From: Kiritimatiellia bacterium
GTDB taxonomy: Bacteria; Verrucomicrobiota; Kiritimatiellia; RFP12; UBA1067
NCBI GenBank assembly: GCA_017405115.1
Contig: JAFRBA010000126.1
Coordinates: forward strand, 1 to 32,540
Direction: 5' to 3'
DNA: 32,540 nucleotides
Below, piece after piece: positions 6,935 through 16,223 of the stretch. The notes beneath the pieces were generated by a model that searched no databases, was not told where the DNA came from, and saw nothing but the letters and a program-made list of their open reading frames with translations. Each line of letters starts with the position of its first letter. The first letter of the stretch is position 1. Made by a program: the position numbers and the translations under genes.

Positions 6935-9900
6935 ATGGGAAGGTCTATGCCGGGTGCGTTTCTGCTGGCCGTGCTGCCATTGTTTTCGCTGTCGGCGTCG
7001 GATGTCGTATGGACTGCGACAGGAAGCGGCGACAACATATCCGACGCCTCGCACTGGGGTGGGGCAGTCGACCTCACAGGCGGAACTGACACAGCCACCT
7101 TGAGTTCGGGTTCGCAGACTGGAATGATTGTGGACCAGGATGTGTTCTTTGCGGGACTGAAGCTGCGCGTCAATACTTCTGGCATGACGTTCGCCATCCG
7201 CGACGGCAATGCATCCAACACCGGCGGCTACACGATCAAGCTGGGTGCTGGCGGAATCACCGACGTGACGACCGTCGGCAGGTACGCCGTCATCTGGCCG
7301 AAGCTCGAATTCTCCGAGGACTGCGAAATAGCCTGCACGGGAACGCAGCCGGTTTATTTCTACGGACAGATCGCGGCGACTGACCCGTCCAATCTGCCTA
7401 CCCTGACGAAGACCGGCGGCCAGAACCTGATGACAGGATTCCATGCCAACAATTCCACGTTCACCGGACCGATCGTCGTCAAGGCCGGCGCCCTGATTGT
7501 GCAGGGAACGGCAGACCTCGGGCCAAGCGGAACGATTACCCTCAAGGACAACGGCCAGTTCCACATTTCCGGGGACTCCAGCAGCAGCGCCGCCGGTGCC
7601 GGTACCGGTGTGAACCCACGTTCGGTGGTTGTCGACGCTTCGAGTCTGCAGACATATCCAATCGGGAGTTATCTTCGTGGGAATGCCTGGGGAACGCAAA
7701 GTGGCTCGGTTGCCTATCACACCGTGGACAGCGGAGTTAGGCTCATGGCTGGGTGCCGCCTCACCATGTCGGGCGGCGTGACGAATGCCGTCGAGGCTTA
7801 TGGCGACTTTCTGCTCAACCTCGCCGGCAATGCATCCACCGTCACCACGCTGACGGCGACGGGAATACCCTGGATTCTGCCGTACGAAACGCTCCTCCCG
7901 AAGGACTGCACGGTGGCGAGCGGCGTCTCCGGGCGCATGGTGCTGGCCGTCGCGGGCAATCGCTTCGCCGCGATCGGACACGACAGCAGCGAGGGGTGCT
8001 GGAAGACGCTGCAGCTGCGCACCGATGTCGACAATGCGCTGAACGATGCCTCCATGCCGGTCAACCTCGGCGCCGGAGCCGTCATGGACCTCAACGGCAC
8101 GGTCCAGAGAATCGGACGGCTCAAGACCGCGTGGTCTGGTTCTACTCCGGCAGTCGTCACCAATTCATCGTCGTCCGCAGCGGCGACGCTGTGTATCAGC
8201 CAGACGGGCGACACAGAGGCTCAGGAAGGCGTGTTCGCCGGCAAGCTGAACATCCGCAAGAGCGGATCCACCGATTTCGTCATCTCAACGCCACAGCCAG
8301 CCGGCGGCGACATCGCCGTCGAGGAGGGCGGAATCACGTTCACGTCGTCCGGCTCCTGGACTAATTGCGCGACGCTGTCCCTGTCGGACGGAACCAGATG
8401 CACAATTTCCGCCGCCGGAGCGCTTGGACGGGATACGCAGGTGTCGATCGGCGACACGGCGAGAATAGCGTTCGCCGAGGGATGCACCGCCACCCAGACC
8501 GTATCCGCAATTTGGATTGGCGGCGAAGCGTGCCAGGCGGGCTTGTATTCCGCCAAGGCGCTGGACGGCGTCGTTCAGGATACGACGCACTTCTCCGGCG
8601 ACGGCGTGTTGGAAGTACTCAACTCCGCAGGCTTGCAGATCGAAGATGAAATCCTGGTCGTGACTGGCGTTTCGAGAATAGGCGCAGGCATGGCGGTAGG
8701 AACTTTCACGAATGTGACGATAATCTCCGGCGCAAAGCTCTACATTGACGCGGCGGATCTCTTTGCCGACGGGATGAAAAGCTTCACCATAGAAGATGGC
8801 GGGCAACTCGTCCTGCCGGTAGGCGTCACGTTCCCGGTAGTGTCGTTCACGTACGACGGGACGGCGTTCAGCGGTTCGCTCACAGGCAGCGACAACGCCG
8901 CGCCAGGATACTGCACCACAACGGAGGCAATCTCCGGCGAAGGACATATCTACAGTCCCTGGCCTGAGGTGGCACCTGTGTCGGCGATATGGACCGGCGG
9001 CGGCGGCGATTACCTGACGACAAACCAGTACAATTGGGGCGGAACGCTACCCGATCTTTCCGGCGGCACGACGCTCGCCGCTTTCGCCTCGGCGGGAACG
9101 AGGGCGACCGTCGCTGGCGGAATGCACCTGAACGGCATCGAATTCACCACGTCAGGACAATTCGACATCTATGCTTCCGATTCGTCGGACCTGCTGCGCA
9201 TCGGCGCCGGCGGCATAACGCTCGGTACGGCGGCGGGCACGGCCTACAAGAACATCTATCTGCCGGTGTTTCTCGAATCCTACCAGTCCTGGCATGTCTG
9301 CCCCGGCAGCATGCTGCCGCTCAACATGTCTCCGGCGGCACCGTTGCGCGCCGACAGGACATCAAGCAGGACGCTGACGATTTCAGGGGGCGGCTCCGTA
9401 TTCCTCAACGGACAGAATTCCGACTACGGCGGGCGAATCGTGGTGACGTACGGCACACTCTACGCCTCCGGAATAGAGACTCTCGGCGACGCCGGACCGG
9501 ACGGCAGCGGTGAACTGCAGCTGGATGGCGGCAGGCTTCTGATGCAACGCGTGCCGGGCAGCTCGGGCTATATCGGGGCGTACATCTCCAAGCCGGTTCG
9601 AGTGACGAAGATATACAACGGCAATGCGACCGAAACCTCCGTCATCGAGACGTTTGCGGCGCATGATGCAACCCTTGCCGGGCCCGTATCCTACACGGCA
9701 GACCCAAGACCGCTGGTCAGCCACGGCGACGGCTCGATGACCTTCTCTGGCGGCGTGACAGGCTCGACTGCGGTCAGAATGGTGCTCAAGGGGAGCAGCG
9801 CAACGGCCGGCAAGCGTCCGCGAATAACCGTCACCGGGAAGCCATGGATATCGACCGGCCTCTTGCGCCCCTACGACTGTAGCCCGACACCTGAAGGACT

Positions 9901-10609
9901 ATACGGCGAGGTAGTGTTTTCGGTTGCGAGCAACTCCTTCGCGCGGATTGGTGACAGCTGGTACGTGGATGCAGGCGGCACGTTTTGGAACAACTCCGAT
10001 ATGCGCACCACGGTGGATTTCGCATTCGACAAGTCGAGCATGCCGGTCTACTTCGGCAACAACTCGACGTGGGACCTCGTCGGCACAAGCCAGCGCATCG
10101 GCGGGCTCTATCTGCGCCACAGCAGCGGTCGCGCACCATGCGTGACGAACTCCGCTGCCGTCGCAGCCACGCTCCACATAAACCAGACCGAGGAGACGTG
10201 GACGCAAAAGGGAACTCTGTCAGGCAACATCGACCTCGTCATGGACGGCACGAAGGCGATGACGATCACGAACGAATGGAGCGCCGTGGGCAGCGTCACG
10301 CTTCGGGGCGGCGGCATCGTGTTCTCAGAAAACGGCTCGTGGCGCGGGGCCACTAACATCTCGGTAAGCGGCTCGACGACTGTGCTGTCTGTGTCCAACG
10401 CCGTCGCGATTGGACGAACGACCGGCCTTACACTGTCGAACGGCGCGAAAGTCGAGATTGGCGACGGGGTTTCGCTGCGCGTGGGCAAGCTCTTGGTGGA
10501 CGGCGACCCAATGCCGGCGGGGGTGTATACGGCGGCTTCGCGACCGGACGTGGTGTCGGGCGGTGGCGAACTGTGCATCGGCAGCGGGCTGATGGTGATC
10601 TTCAAGTAG
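6935..10609 (+). CDS. Secreted autotransporter-type beta-strand-repeat protein
   Basis: The protein is 1224 residues. I choose the ATG at 6935 because GAAAGGAG lies 7-14 bp upstream and a signal peptide follows (MGRSMPGAFLLAVLPLFSLSASD). It is made of two related halves, each opening with a tryptophan/aspartate block: VVWTATGSGDNISDASHWGG at about residue 24 and AIWTGGGGDYLTTNQYNWGG at about residue 683. Later matching pairs include SMPVNLGAG/SMPVYFGNN and VQRIGRLKTAW/SQRIGGLYLRH. This is the glycine-rich passenger beta-strand (PATR-like) architecture common in PVC bacteria. There is no C-terminal beta-barrel, PEP-CTERM or LPXTG signal; it ends GGGELCIGSGLMVIFK. A surface or secreted structural or glycan-binding role is inferred. 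It is the first gene of a probable operon, and the next gene starts 16 bp after its stop. Confidence 0.85.
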   Translation: MGRSMPGAFLLAVLPLFSLSASDVVWTATGSGDNISDASHWGGAVDLTGGTDTATLSSGSQTGMIVDQDVFFAGLKLRVNTSGMTFAIRDGNASNTGGYTIKLGAGGITDVTTVGRYAVIWPKLEFSEDCEIACTGTQPVYFYGQIAATDPSNLPTLTKTGGQNLMTGFHANNSTFTGPIVVKAGALIVQGTADLGPSGTITLKDNGQFHISGDSSSSAAGAGTGVNPRSVVVDASSLQTYPIGSYLRGNAWGTQSGSVAYHTVDSGVRLMAGCRLTMSGGVTNAVEAYGDFLLNLAGNASTVTTLTATGIPWILPYETLLPKDCTVASGVSGRMVLAVAGNRFAAIGHDSSEGCWKTLQLRTDVDNALNDASMPVNLGAGAVMDLNGTVQRIGRLKTAWSGSTPAVVTNSSSSAAATLCISQTGDTEAQEGVFAGKLNIRKSGSTDFVISTPQPAGGDIAVEEGGITFTSSGSWTNCATLSLSDGTRCTISAAGALGRDTQVSIGDTARIAFAEGCTATQTVSAIWIGGEACQAGLYSAKALDGVVQDTTHFSGDGVLEVLNSAGLQIEDEILVVTGVSRIGAGMAVGTFTNVTIISGAKLYIDAADLFADGMKSFTIEDGGQLVLPVGVTFPVVSFTYDGTAFSGSLTGSDNAAPGYCTTTEAISGEGHIYSPWPEVAPVSAIWTGGGGDYLTTNQYNWGGTLPDLSGGTTLAAFASAGTRATVAGGMHLNGIEFTTSGQFDIYASDSSDLLRIGAGGITLGTAAGTAYKNIYLPVFLESYQSWHVCPGSMLPLNMSPAAPLRADRTSSRTLTISGGGSVFLNGQNSDYGGRIVVTYGTLYASGIETLGDAGPDGSGELQLDGGRLLMQRVPGSSGYIGAYISKPVRVTKIYNGNATETSVIETFAAHDATLAGPVSYTADPRPLVSHGDGSMTFSGGVTGSTAVRMVLKGSSATAGKRPRITVTGKPWISTGLLRPYDCSPTPEGLYGEVVFSVASNSFARIGDSWYVDAGGTFWNNSDMRTTVDFAFDKSSMPVYFGNNSTWDLVGTSQRIGGLYLRHSSGRAPCVTNSAAVAATLHINQTEETWTQKGTLSGNIDLVMDGTKAMTITNEWSAVGSVTLRGGGIVFSENGSWRGATNISVSGSTTVLSVSNAVAIGRTTGLTLSNGAKVEIGDGVSLRVGKLLVDGDPMPAGVYTAASRPDVVSGGGELCIGSGLMVIFK

Positions 10610-10625
10610 CGGGAGGGAATGGACG

Positions 10626-12065
10626 ATGGCAACGGGAATCAGCCTGGCGGTTCTGGCTACTGCGACGGCGCTCGGCTCCGCACGCGAGGCAATGTGGGAC
10701 ATGGATCGGATCTCCTCCCTCGGAGGCGGGGCCGCGCTGAAGCTGCACCATCCAGAACTGCGCGAGGTCGCTATCGTCCACGACGCTCCTTGGGAGGGCA
10801 ATGTGTGTTGCTATCACACCATCATGCGCGATGGCGGCAAGTTTAGGATGTACTACCGCGGTTCGTCGTTCAACATGGCTGGCCGCAGGAACCACCAGGT
10901 CGTATGCTACGCAGAGAGTGACGACGGCATCACCTGGCGCAAGCCATCGCTTGGAATCTGCGAATACGGTGGCTCGAAAGACAACAACATCATCCTTGCT
11001 GACGACGGCAAGGACGCCGCGCACAACTTCTCGCCGTTCGTCGACGCCAATCCCGCGTGTCTTCCCGAAGAGCGCTACAAGGCAGTTGCCGGCGGTGGCA
11101 ATTATGGCAAAATCGGTCTTTACGGCTTCGTCTCCGCCGACGGTATCCATTGGAAGAAGTTTGGCAGCGGTCCAATCATCACCAAGGGGCATTTCGACTC
11201 CCAGAACATCGTGTTCTGGGACAAGACGATAGGCCGATATGTCACGTACTACCGCACCTACTGCGGGAATATTCGCAGCATCCAGCGCGCGGTCTCGGAG
11301 GATTTCCGCACGTGGAGCGATCCGCAGTGGGTGACCTACGATGAGAAGGCGCCTAACGACCAGCTCTACACCAACGCCATCCACCCCTATGACCGCATTC
11401 CAGGTCTTTATGTCGGTTTCCCGAAGCGTTTCACCGCCGGGCGCTGTGTTCCCTGGGACAAGAGCGGCGGAGGCGGACTTCCAGGCGTCTCGGACGGCGT
11501 GTTCATGTCCAGCCGTGATGGCATCCGCTTCACGCGCTGGGGCGAGGCGTTTCTGCGTCCCGGCTTGCAGCGCGAGCGATGGGTGAACCGAAACAACATG
11601 GTCGCTTGGGGATTCATCGAGACGCCGTCCGCTACGCCCGGCTGCCCGAACGAGATCTCGCTGTACTCTACCGAAGACTACTATACCGACAAGCCAGACC
11701 GACTGCGCCGCATGACCATCAGGCTCGACGGGTTCGTGTCGGTCAACGCGCCGTACTCCGGCGGCGCTGCGACCACAAAGCCCCTGACGTTCGCCGCCGC
11801 GAATGGCGGGAAGCCAACCCGGCTGCTGCTGAACGCCTCCACTTCTGGCGCGGGATTCGTGAAGTGCGAGCTCCGCGACGCCGCAGGCAGTCCGATTCCC
11901 GGCTTCGCCCTCGCCGACGCCGTGGAGAAATACGGCGACGACATCGACCTCGCGATGGAATGGAAGGGGGGCTCGGACGTTTCCGCACTCGCAGGGCGGG
12001 AGGTGTCCCTGCACTTCGAGATGAAGGATGCCGACGTCTACGCCTACCGCTTTGGCGAATTATGA
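10626..12065 (+). CDS. Five-bladed-propeller glycosyl-hydrolase-like protein (copy 2)
   Basis: This 479-residue protein is a close paralogue of the product of 1121-2623. Shared blocks include WDMDRI, SLGGGAALKLHHP, HDAPWEGNVCCYHT, GVFMSSRDG and LLLNASTSGAGF. The ATG at 10626 follows GGGAGGGA at 10610-10617. The N-terminus (MATGISLAVLATATALGSA) is hydrophobic but has no basic residues, so the signal peptide is weaker than in copy 1. The end overlaps the ceramidase-family gene by 4 bp (ATGA), so the two are translationally coupled. The C-terminal beta-sandwich (FEMKDADVYAYRFGEL) is retained. The activity is unknown. The pairing of one copy with a sialidase-like gene and the other with an aldolase/symporter operon suggests a shared glycan target. 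Confidence 0.85.
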   Translation: MATGISLAVLATATALGSAREAMWDMDRISSLGGGAALKLHHPELREVAIVHDAPWEGNVCCYHTIMRDGGKFRMYYRGSSFNMAGRRNHQVVCYAESDDGITWRKPSLGICEYGGSKDNNIILADDGKDAAHNFSPFVDANPACLPEERYKAVAGGGNYGKIGLYGFVSADGIHWKKFGSGPIITKGHFDSQNIVFWDKTIGRYVTYYRTYCGNIRSIQRAVSEDFRTWSDPQWVTYDEKAPNDQLYTNAIHPYDRIPGLYVGFPKRFTAGRCVPWDKSGGGGLPGVSDGVFMSSRDGIRFTRWGEAFLRPGLQRERWVNRNNMVAWGFIETPSATPGCPNEISLYSTEDYYTDKPDRLRRMTIRLDGFVSVNAPYSGGAATTKPLTFAAANGGKPTRLLLNASTSGAGFVKCELRDAAGSPIPGFALADAVEKYGDDIDLAMEWKGGSDVSALAGREVSLHFEMKDADVYAYRFGEL

Positions 12066-13432
12066 AAGAGTTCAACGTCGGGTTTGCGCGGGTGGACATT
12101 ACGCCGCCGCTGGGTACTCCGCTTGTCGGCTACTTCGAAGAACGTCGGGCCAAGGGCGTTCTTGACAATCTTGAGGCGAATGCGCTCGCAGTATCGGACG
12201 GCGAGCGGACGGCGGTGCTGATCGCCGCCGACCTCCTGGGAATTGAGGGCGTTGCGTTCAACGCGGCGCTTCGCGGACGAATCGCCGCATCGGCGCACGT
12301 CCCCGCCGATGCCGTGCATGTGCACTGCACCCATACCCATACGGGCCCGGGAGCCGGCAAGGCCGACGCCGGGAGGACGGACATCTTCGAGGGTACCGAC
12401 TTCTACAACGAGTTCCTTTCGTCGCGTCTTGTTGACGTCGCTCGGTTCGCTCTGGCCGACATCTCGCCTGCATCCATGTTGACAGGCCGCGCCGAGGCAA
12501 AGCGCATATCGTTCCTCAGACGGTATCGCATGAAGGACGGCACCATCCGTACGAATCCGGGCGTGAACAATCCCGATATCGCCGAGCCCGTAGGCTTCCT
12601 CGACGATACCGTCCGCGTGGTGAGATTCAGGCGAGAGAGGTCGGACGATGTCGCCGTCTTGAACTTCGGAACGCACCCCGATGTAGTGGGCGGCGAGATG
12701 GTGTCCGGCGACTGGCCGGCGTTCGCGCGCCGCGTGTTCGAGCGCGCGGAACCAGGAACGCGCTGCATTCTGCTCAATGGCGCGCAGGGCGACGTGAACC
12801 ACGTATGCACGGACCCTCGGCCGGGGGAGCGCGAGGGGCTGCACCCGGACTTCGACGACGTTGACCGTGGCTACGGGCATGCGCGTCACATGGGACGCGT
12901 CGTGGCGGCCGCAGGACTGTCCGTCTGGGACAAGTGCGTGCCCGTCGAGACGGGCGAGGTGAGGTGCAGAGTCAAGACGATACTTGTGCCTTCGCAGATG
13001 CCGAAGCCTGACGAACTGTCAAATGCGCGGCAGATAGCCGCCATGCATCGCGAAGGGCGAGACGCCGAGATCCCGTTTTCGGGCATGGAGCTTACGACCG
13101 CTGTCGCCGAGGCGGAGAGGATGCTTCTCCTGGCGAACGGCCCCAAGTCGTTCGAGCTGCCGCTTTCGGCGATTGCAATCGGCGATTCCGTCGCATTCGC
13201 CGGCATTCCCGGCGAGCCGTTCTCCGAAATCGGAAGAGCCGTCAGGGAGGGCTCGCCGTTCGCCATGACGATTTGCACATGCCTCACAAACGGGTCGTGC
13301 GGATACTTCCCCGTGGCGTCGGCATACGAGGAGGGTGGGTACGAGGCGAGGTCGTCGGTGTTCGCCCAGACCGTGGCCGCAGATATCGTCTCGGGAATTG
13401 ATGGATTGCTGAGAGGCATAATGTCGCCATGA
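12062..13432 (+). CDS. Neutral/alkaline non-lysosomal ceramidase-family hydrolase
   Basis: This is a 456-residue protein. I start it at the ATG at 12062, which overlaps the preceding TGA and opens the family's usual N-terminus (FNVGFARVDITPPLGTPLVGY). Frames extending further upstream are overlap with the previous gene. The zinc-site motifs are present: HCTHTHTGPG at about residue 87, NFGTHPDVVGG and SGDWP at about 200-217, and NGAQGDVNH at about 240. Characterised family members split ceramide into sphingosine and fatty acid, using a zinc ion. This protein lacks a signal peptide and the C-terminal immunoglobulin-like domain of true ceramidases, so it may act on another amide or ester in the cytoplasm. 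It overlaps the AraC gene by 4 bp. Confidence 0.8.
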   Translation: MKEFNVGFARVDITPPLGTPLVGYFEERRAKGVLDNLEANALAVSDGERTAVLIAADLLGIEGVAFNAALRGRIAASAHVPADAVHVHCTHTHTGPGAGKADAGRTDIFEGTDFYNEFLSSRLVDVARFALADISPASMLTGRAEAKRISFLRRYRMKDGTIRTNPGVNNPDIAEPVGFLDDTVRVVRFRRERSDDVAVLNFGTHPDVVGGEMVSGDWPAFARRVFERAEPGTRCILLNGAQGDVNHVCTDPRPGEREGLHPDFDDVDRGYGHARHMGRVVAAAGLSVWDKCVPVETGEVRCRVKTILVPSQMPKPDELSNARQIAAMHREGRDAEIPFSGMELTTAVAEAERMLLLANGPKSFELPLSAIAIGDSVAFAGIPGEPFSEIGRAVREGSPFAMTICTCLTNGSCGYFPVASAYEEGGYEARSSVFAQTVAADIVSGIDGLLRGIMSP

Positions 13433-14334
13433 AAAAAAGGCCGCCGCTGAAATTTGTGTTCCCGTACGAGGATACACCGAGCCGAAGGTGCCTGACCCTC
13501 GAGCCGGACGGCATACTCTGCCTGCCGGTCATTGGCTTCGACAACTTCGACAAGCCACTGGATCTTTCCCTGCCACATGTACATGCCGAATGTCTTGAGA
13601 TTTCCCTGTGCCTTCGCGGAGATCTCGAGTTCGAGCTGAACGGGCGGTCGTATCCTTTCCACCCTGATGCCGTTTTTGTCTCCCGTCCAAGTGAAGTCCA
13701 TTGCATGAAGAGATATCCGCGCAGCATGAGCAAGTACTGGATGCTCTTCCGCATACCAAAGGGCAGCTTCCCGCTCCTCGAACTCCCCAATGGCGAGGCA
13801 AAGTGGCTTCGCGGGGAAATGTTGAACCTGCCGCGCAGCTTCATGGACGCAGGGCATCGGATCAAGGCGGCCTTCCAGCGACTTTTTCATGTATATGACA
13901 CGGAGCCCGCGAATACTCCGCAACGTCATTGTCTGCTCCGCAACGCGGCGCTCTCGCTGTTTGTGGCGCTTGTCGAGACGTCCAGGCTGCCGAAGCGCGT
14001 CCTCCCTGCGGCGAGGCTGAACAAGATCATCGAGGAAATCCGGACGAGGCCGGAGAGCGACTGGTCCGTCGAAGAGCTGGTGCGAAGGGCGGAAATGTCG
14101 CCGACAAGCCTGCTACAGCGCTTCAAGCGGCTTACGGGGTCGCCGCCGCATGCGTTCGTGCTTTCCTGCCGGATAGAAAAGGCCAAGCAGGAACTCGCAG
14201 ACGGCAAAACGTCCATAGCGGCGATTGCAGACAGGCTGGGGTTCCCGTCCGCACAGCATTTCGCCACCATCTTCAAGCAGTCCGTCGGCGTGACTCCATC
14301 GGAATGGCGAGTGCGCAAAAACACGAAAGCGTAA
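13429..14334 (+). CDS. AraC-family transcriptional regulator
   Basis: The protein is 301 residues. Its ATG at 13429 overlaps the previous stop (ATGA). The N-terminal half has a cupin-type sugar-sensing fold (LPHVHAECLEISLCLRGD, then FHPDAVFVSRPSEVH at about residues 46-92). The C-terminal 100 residues hold two helix-turn-helix units: WSVEELVRRAEMSPTSLLQR, then IAAIADRLGFPSAQHFATIF followed by the family signature VGVTPSEWR. AraC proteins of this type usually activate the operon they sit in when the sugar is bound. Its targets may include the 61-bp repeats at 2785 and 6840, which is my inference. A 59-bp gap follows, with no clear terminator. Confidence 0.9.
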   Translation: MKKRPPLKFVFPYEDTPSRRCLTLEPDGILCLPVIGFDNFDKPLDLSLPHVHAECLEISLCLRGDLEFELNGRSYPFHPDAVFVSRPSEVHCMKRYPRSMSKYWMLFRIPKGSFPLLELPNGEAKWLRGEMLNLPRSFMDAGHRIKAAFQRLFHVYDTEPANTPQRHCLLRNAALSLFVALVETSRLPKRVLPAARLNKIIEEIRTRPESDWSVEELVRRAEMSPTSLLQRFKRLTGSPPHAFVLSCRIEKAKQELADGKTSIAAIADRLGFPSAQHFATIFKQSVGVTPSEWRVRKNTKA

Positions 14335-14393
14335 AAACGAAAACCCGCACCCTCACGGGGCGGCATTATTAGCAACATGGAAAGGCGGTTTTG

Positions 14394-15323
14394 ATGAAAT
14401 CGGATGCAAAAAAACTCGGGCCCTCAGAGGTGGCCGGCGGAATGGACGGCGTGTACTCGGCCATGATTACGCCGTTCACCAAGGACGACAAGGTGAACGA
14501 GGGCGCGATCGATCAGCTGGTCGAATACGGGATCGAGAGCGGGCTCAGGGGGTTCTACCTCACGGGCGGAACGGGCGAGTTCACGCTCATGACCGTAGAA
14601 GAGCGCAAGCAGGTGTTTCGCCGCGCGGCGAAAGCGGCGAAGGGACGCTGCAAGTTGATAGCGCACGTCGGCGCAACGCGGACGGACGATGCAGTCGAGC
14701 TCGCCCGCTACGCCGAAAAGGTCGGCTGCGACTGGGTGTCTTCGGTCGCGCCGATATATTTCGGGCAGAGTGCCGCCGCGCAGTATGCGCACTACAAGAT
14801 GATCAGCGAGGCGTCGGGGCTTCCGCTGATGATCTACTGCTTCGGAAACACGCTTGTGCCGGAACGAGACCTGAAGCTCTTCGACCTCAAGAACGTCAAG
14901 GGCATGAAGTACACCGGTTCGGACTACTATGCCGTCCAGTCCATGCGCCGCAGAATCGGCAAGGAAACGTTCTTCGTGTCGGGGCGTGACGAGATGCTGG
15001 GCTGCGCACTTGCACTCGGCGACACCTTTCAGGGCGGCATCGGCACAAGCTACAACATGATCCCGAAGCATTTCGTCGCGATCTACGAGGCGGCGAGGAA
15101 GGGCGACGGGGCGACTGTCGCGAGGCTTCAGTGCGAGGTCAATCAGGCGATCGACTTGCTGCTTTCATGTCCGAACTGGTCGTGCTGGAAGGCTTTCATG
15201 CTCGTGCGCGGCATTGACGTCGGGTGCGCCCGAATGCCATGCGGGCCGACAATCCCCGAAAGAGAGCGCAGGGCGTGGGCGAAGAAGTTCTCCGATCTGA
15301 TCAAGACCTTTACGCTGCAATGA
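14394..15323 (+). CDS. DapA/NanA-family aldolase, probable N-acetylneuraminate-lyase-like
   Basis: The protein is 309 residues and starts at the ATG at 14394; GGAAAGGCGG lies about 8 bp upstream. It is a class I TIM-barrel aldolase of the dihydrodipicolinate synthase/N-acetylneuraminate lyase family. The Schiff-base lysine is K172 in GMKYTGSDYY, the catalytic tyrosine is Y148 in LMIYCFG, and the carboxylate-binding loop is GGTGE at residues 58-62, in the place of the GSTGE loop of sialate lyases. NanA-type members split sialic acid into an N-acyl-mannosamine and pyruvate; other members act on 2-keto-3-deoxy sugars. Sialidase-like genes nearby and a sodium symporter downstream favour a nonulosonic acid substrate. 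Its stop overlaps the next ATG by 4 bp. Confidence 0.85.
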   Translation: MKSDAKKLGPSEVAGGMDGVYSAMITPFTKDDKVNEGAIDQLVEYGIESGLRGFYLTGGTGEFTLMTVEERKQVFRRAAKAAKGRCKLIAHVGATRTDDAVELARYAEKVGCDWVSSVAPIYFGQSAAAQYAHYKMISEASGLPLMIYCFGNTLVPERDLKLFDLKNVKGMKYTGSDYYAVQSMRRRIGKETFFVSGRDEMLGCALALGDTFQGGIGTSYNMIPKHFVAIYEAARKGDGATVARLQCEVNQAIDLLLSCPNWSCWKAFMLVRGIDVGCARMPCGPTIPERERRAWAKKFSDLIKTFTLQ

Positions 15324-16216
15324 CACGGCTTTGCATAGGAACGGTCCAGTTCGGCATGGACTACGGCGTGCAGGGCGGGACGCGCCCTGCCGTCGGGGAT
15401 GCGGTCAGGATGCTGGACTACGCGACGCAGAACGGCGTGGACGCGATCGACACGGCGGCGGCATACGGCACGGCGGAAGATGTCGTCGGCGAGTTTCTTT
15501 CGCGCAGGACGCTGCCGCGTGACGCCGTGCAGGTGATCTCCAAGTTCGGTGCTAACATTTTCGAGGGCGCATCCGTCGCGGATTATGCGAAACGACTGCG
15601 GACTGTGGCGGAAGCGTCGCTCAAGCGCATTAGGAGCGACTATCTCGACGCATACATCTGCCATGTTCCGACTGCGGTGGGCGACCAGGCGATCATCGAG
15701 GCTATGGCGGGCTTGAAGGCGTCCGGCCTTGCGCGCCATGTCGGGTTCTCGGTTTATGATCCCGACCAGGCGCAGGTGTGTCTTGCGTCGGACGTCGTGG
15801 ACTTCATCCAGTCGCCGTTCAGCTTCCTCGACCGGCGCATGGAGACGAGCGGGGCCCTTGCTGCGGCATGTGCGAAAGGCGTTGACCTTCACACGCGGTC
15901 GGCTTTCGTGCAGGGACTGATGCTGATGGATGTCGCGAAGATTCCCGAACGTCTGGCGGCGACGCGTCCGATCATAAAGGACCTTGAGTCGGCTTGTGCG
16001 GAGGCGGGGCTTTCGCGCCGTGCGCTGGCCCTAGCCTTTGTGAAGGCGAATCCGAACATCTCTCATCTTGTATTTGGCGTCGACAACATTGCGCAGCTGA
16101 AGGAAATCGTCGCGGATTTCGACCGGTCGGTTGATTCCGGTGCGCTGAAGTCCGTTGCGGACAGGTTTGCCGCTGTCGATCCATCGAACTTCTTGCCCAA
16201 TAACTGGAAGAAATGA
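15320..16216 (+). CDS. Aldo/keto reductase
   Basis: The protein is 298 residues. I use the ATG at 15320, which overlaps the aldolase stop; longer versions run back into the aldolase gene. The (beta/alpha)8 aldo/keto reductase signature is at the start (LCIGTVQFGMDYG). The catalytic tetrad is visible as D44, Y49 (DTAAAYG), K75 (ISKFG) and H115 (YICHVP). It would use NAD(P)H to reduce or oxidise a sugar carbonyl. From memory, this LGTVQFG-type subfamily often appears in bacterial surface-sugar clusters with the oxidoreductase types that follow here. The next gene starts 7 bp after its stop. Confidence 0.88.
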   Translation: MTRLCIGTVQFGMDYGVQGGTRPAVGDAVRMLDYATQNGVDAIDTAAAYGTAEDVVGEFLSRRTLPRDAVQVISKFGANIFEGASVADYAKRLRTVAEASLKRIRSDYLDAYICHVPTAVGDQAIIEAMAGLKASGLARHVGFSVYDPDQAQVCLASDVVDFIQSPFSFLDRRMETSGALAAACAKGVDLHTRSAFVQGLMLMDVAKIPERLAATRPIIKDLESACAEAGLSRRALALAFVKANPNISHLVFGVDNIAQLKEIVADFDRSVDSGALKSVADRFAAVDPSNFLPNNWKK

Positions 16217-16223
16217 AGGGGGT

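Noticed and set aside
14335..14393. Possible terminator between the AraC gene and the aldolase gene
   Set aside because: Only a 4-bp CCCG...CGGG pairing with a long loop and no T-tract; readthrough is more likely.
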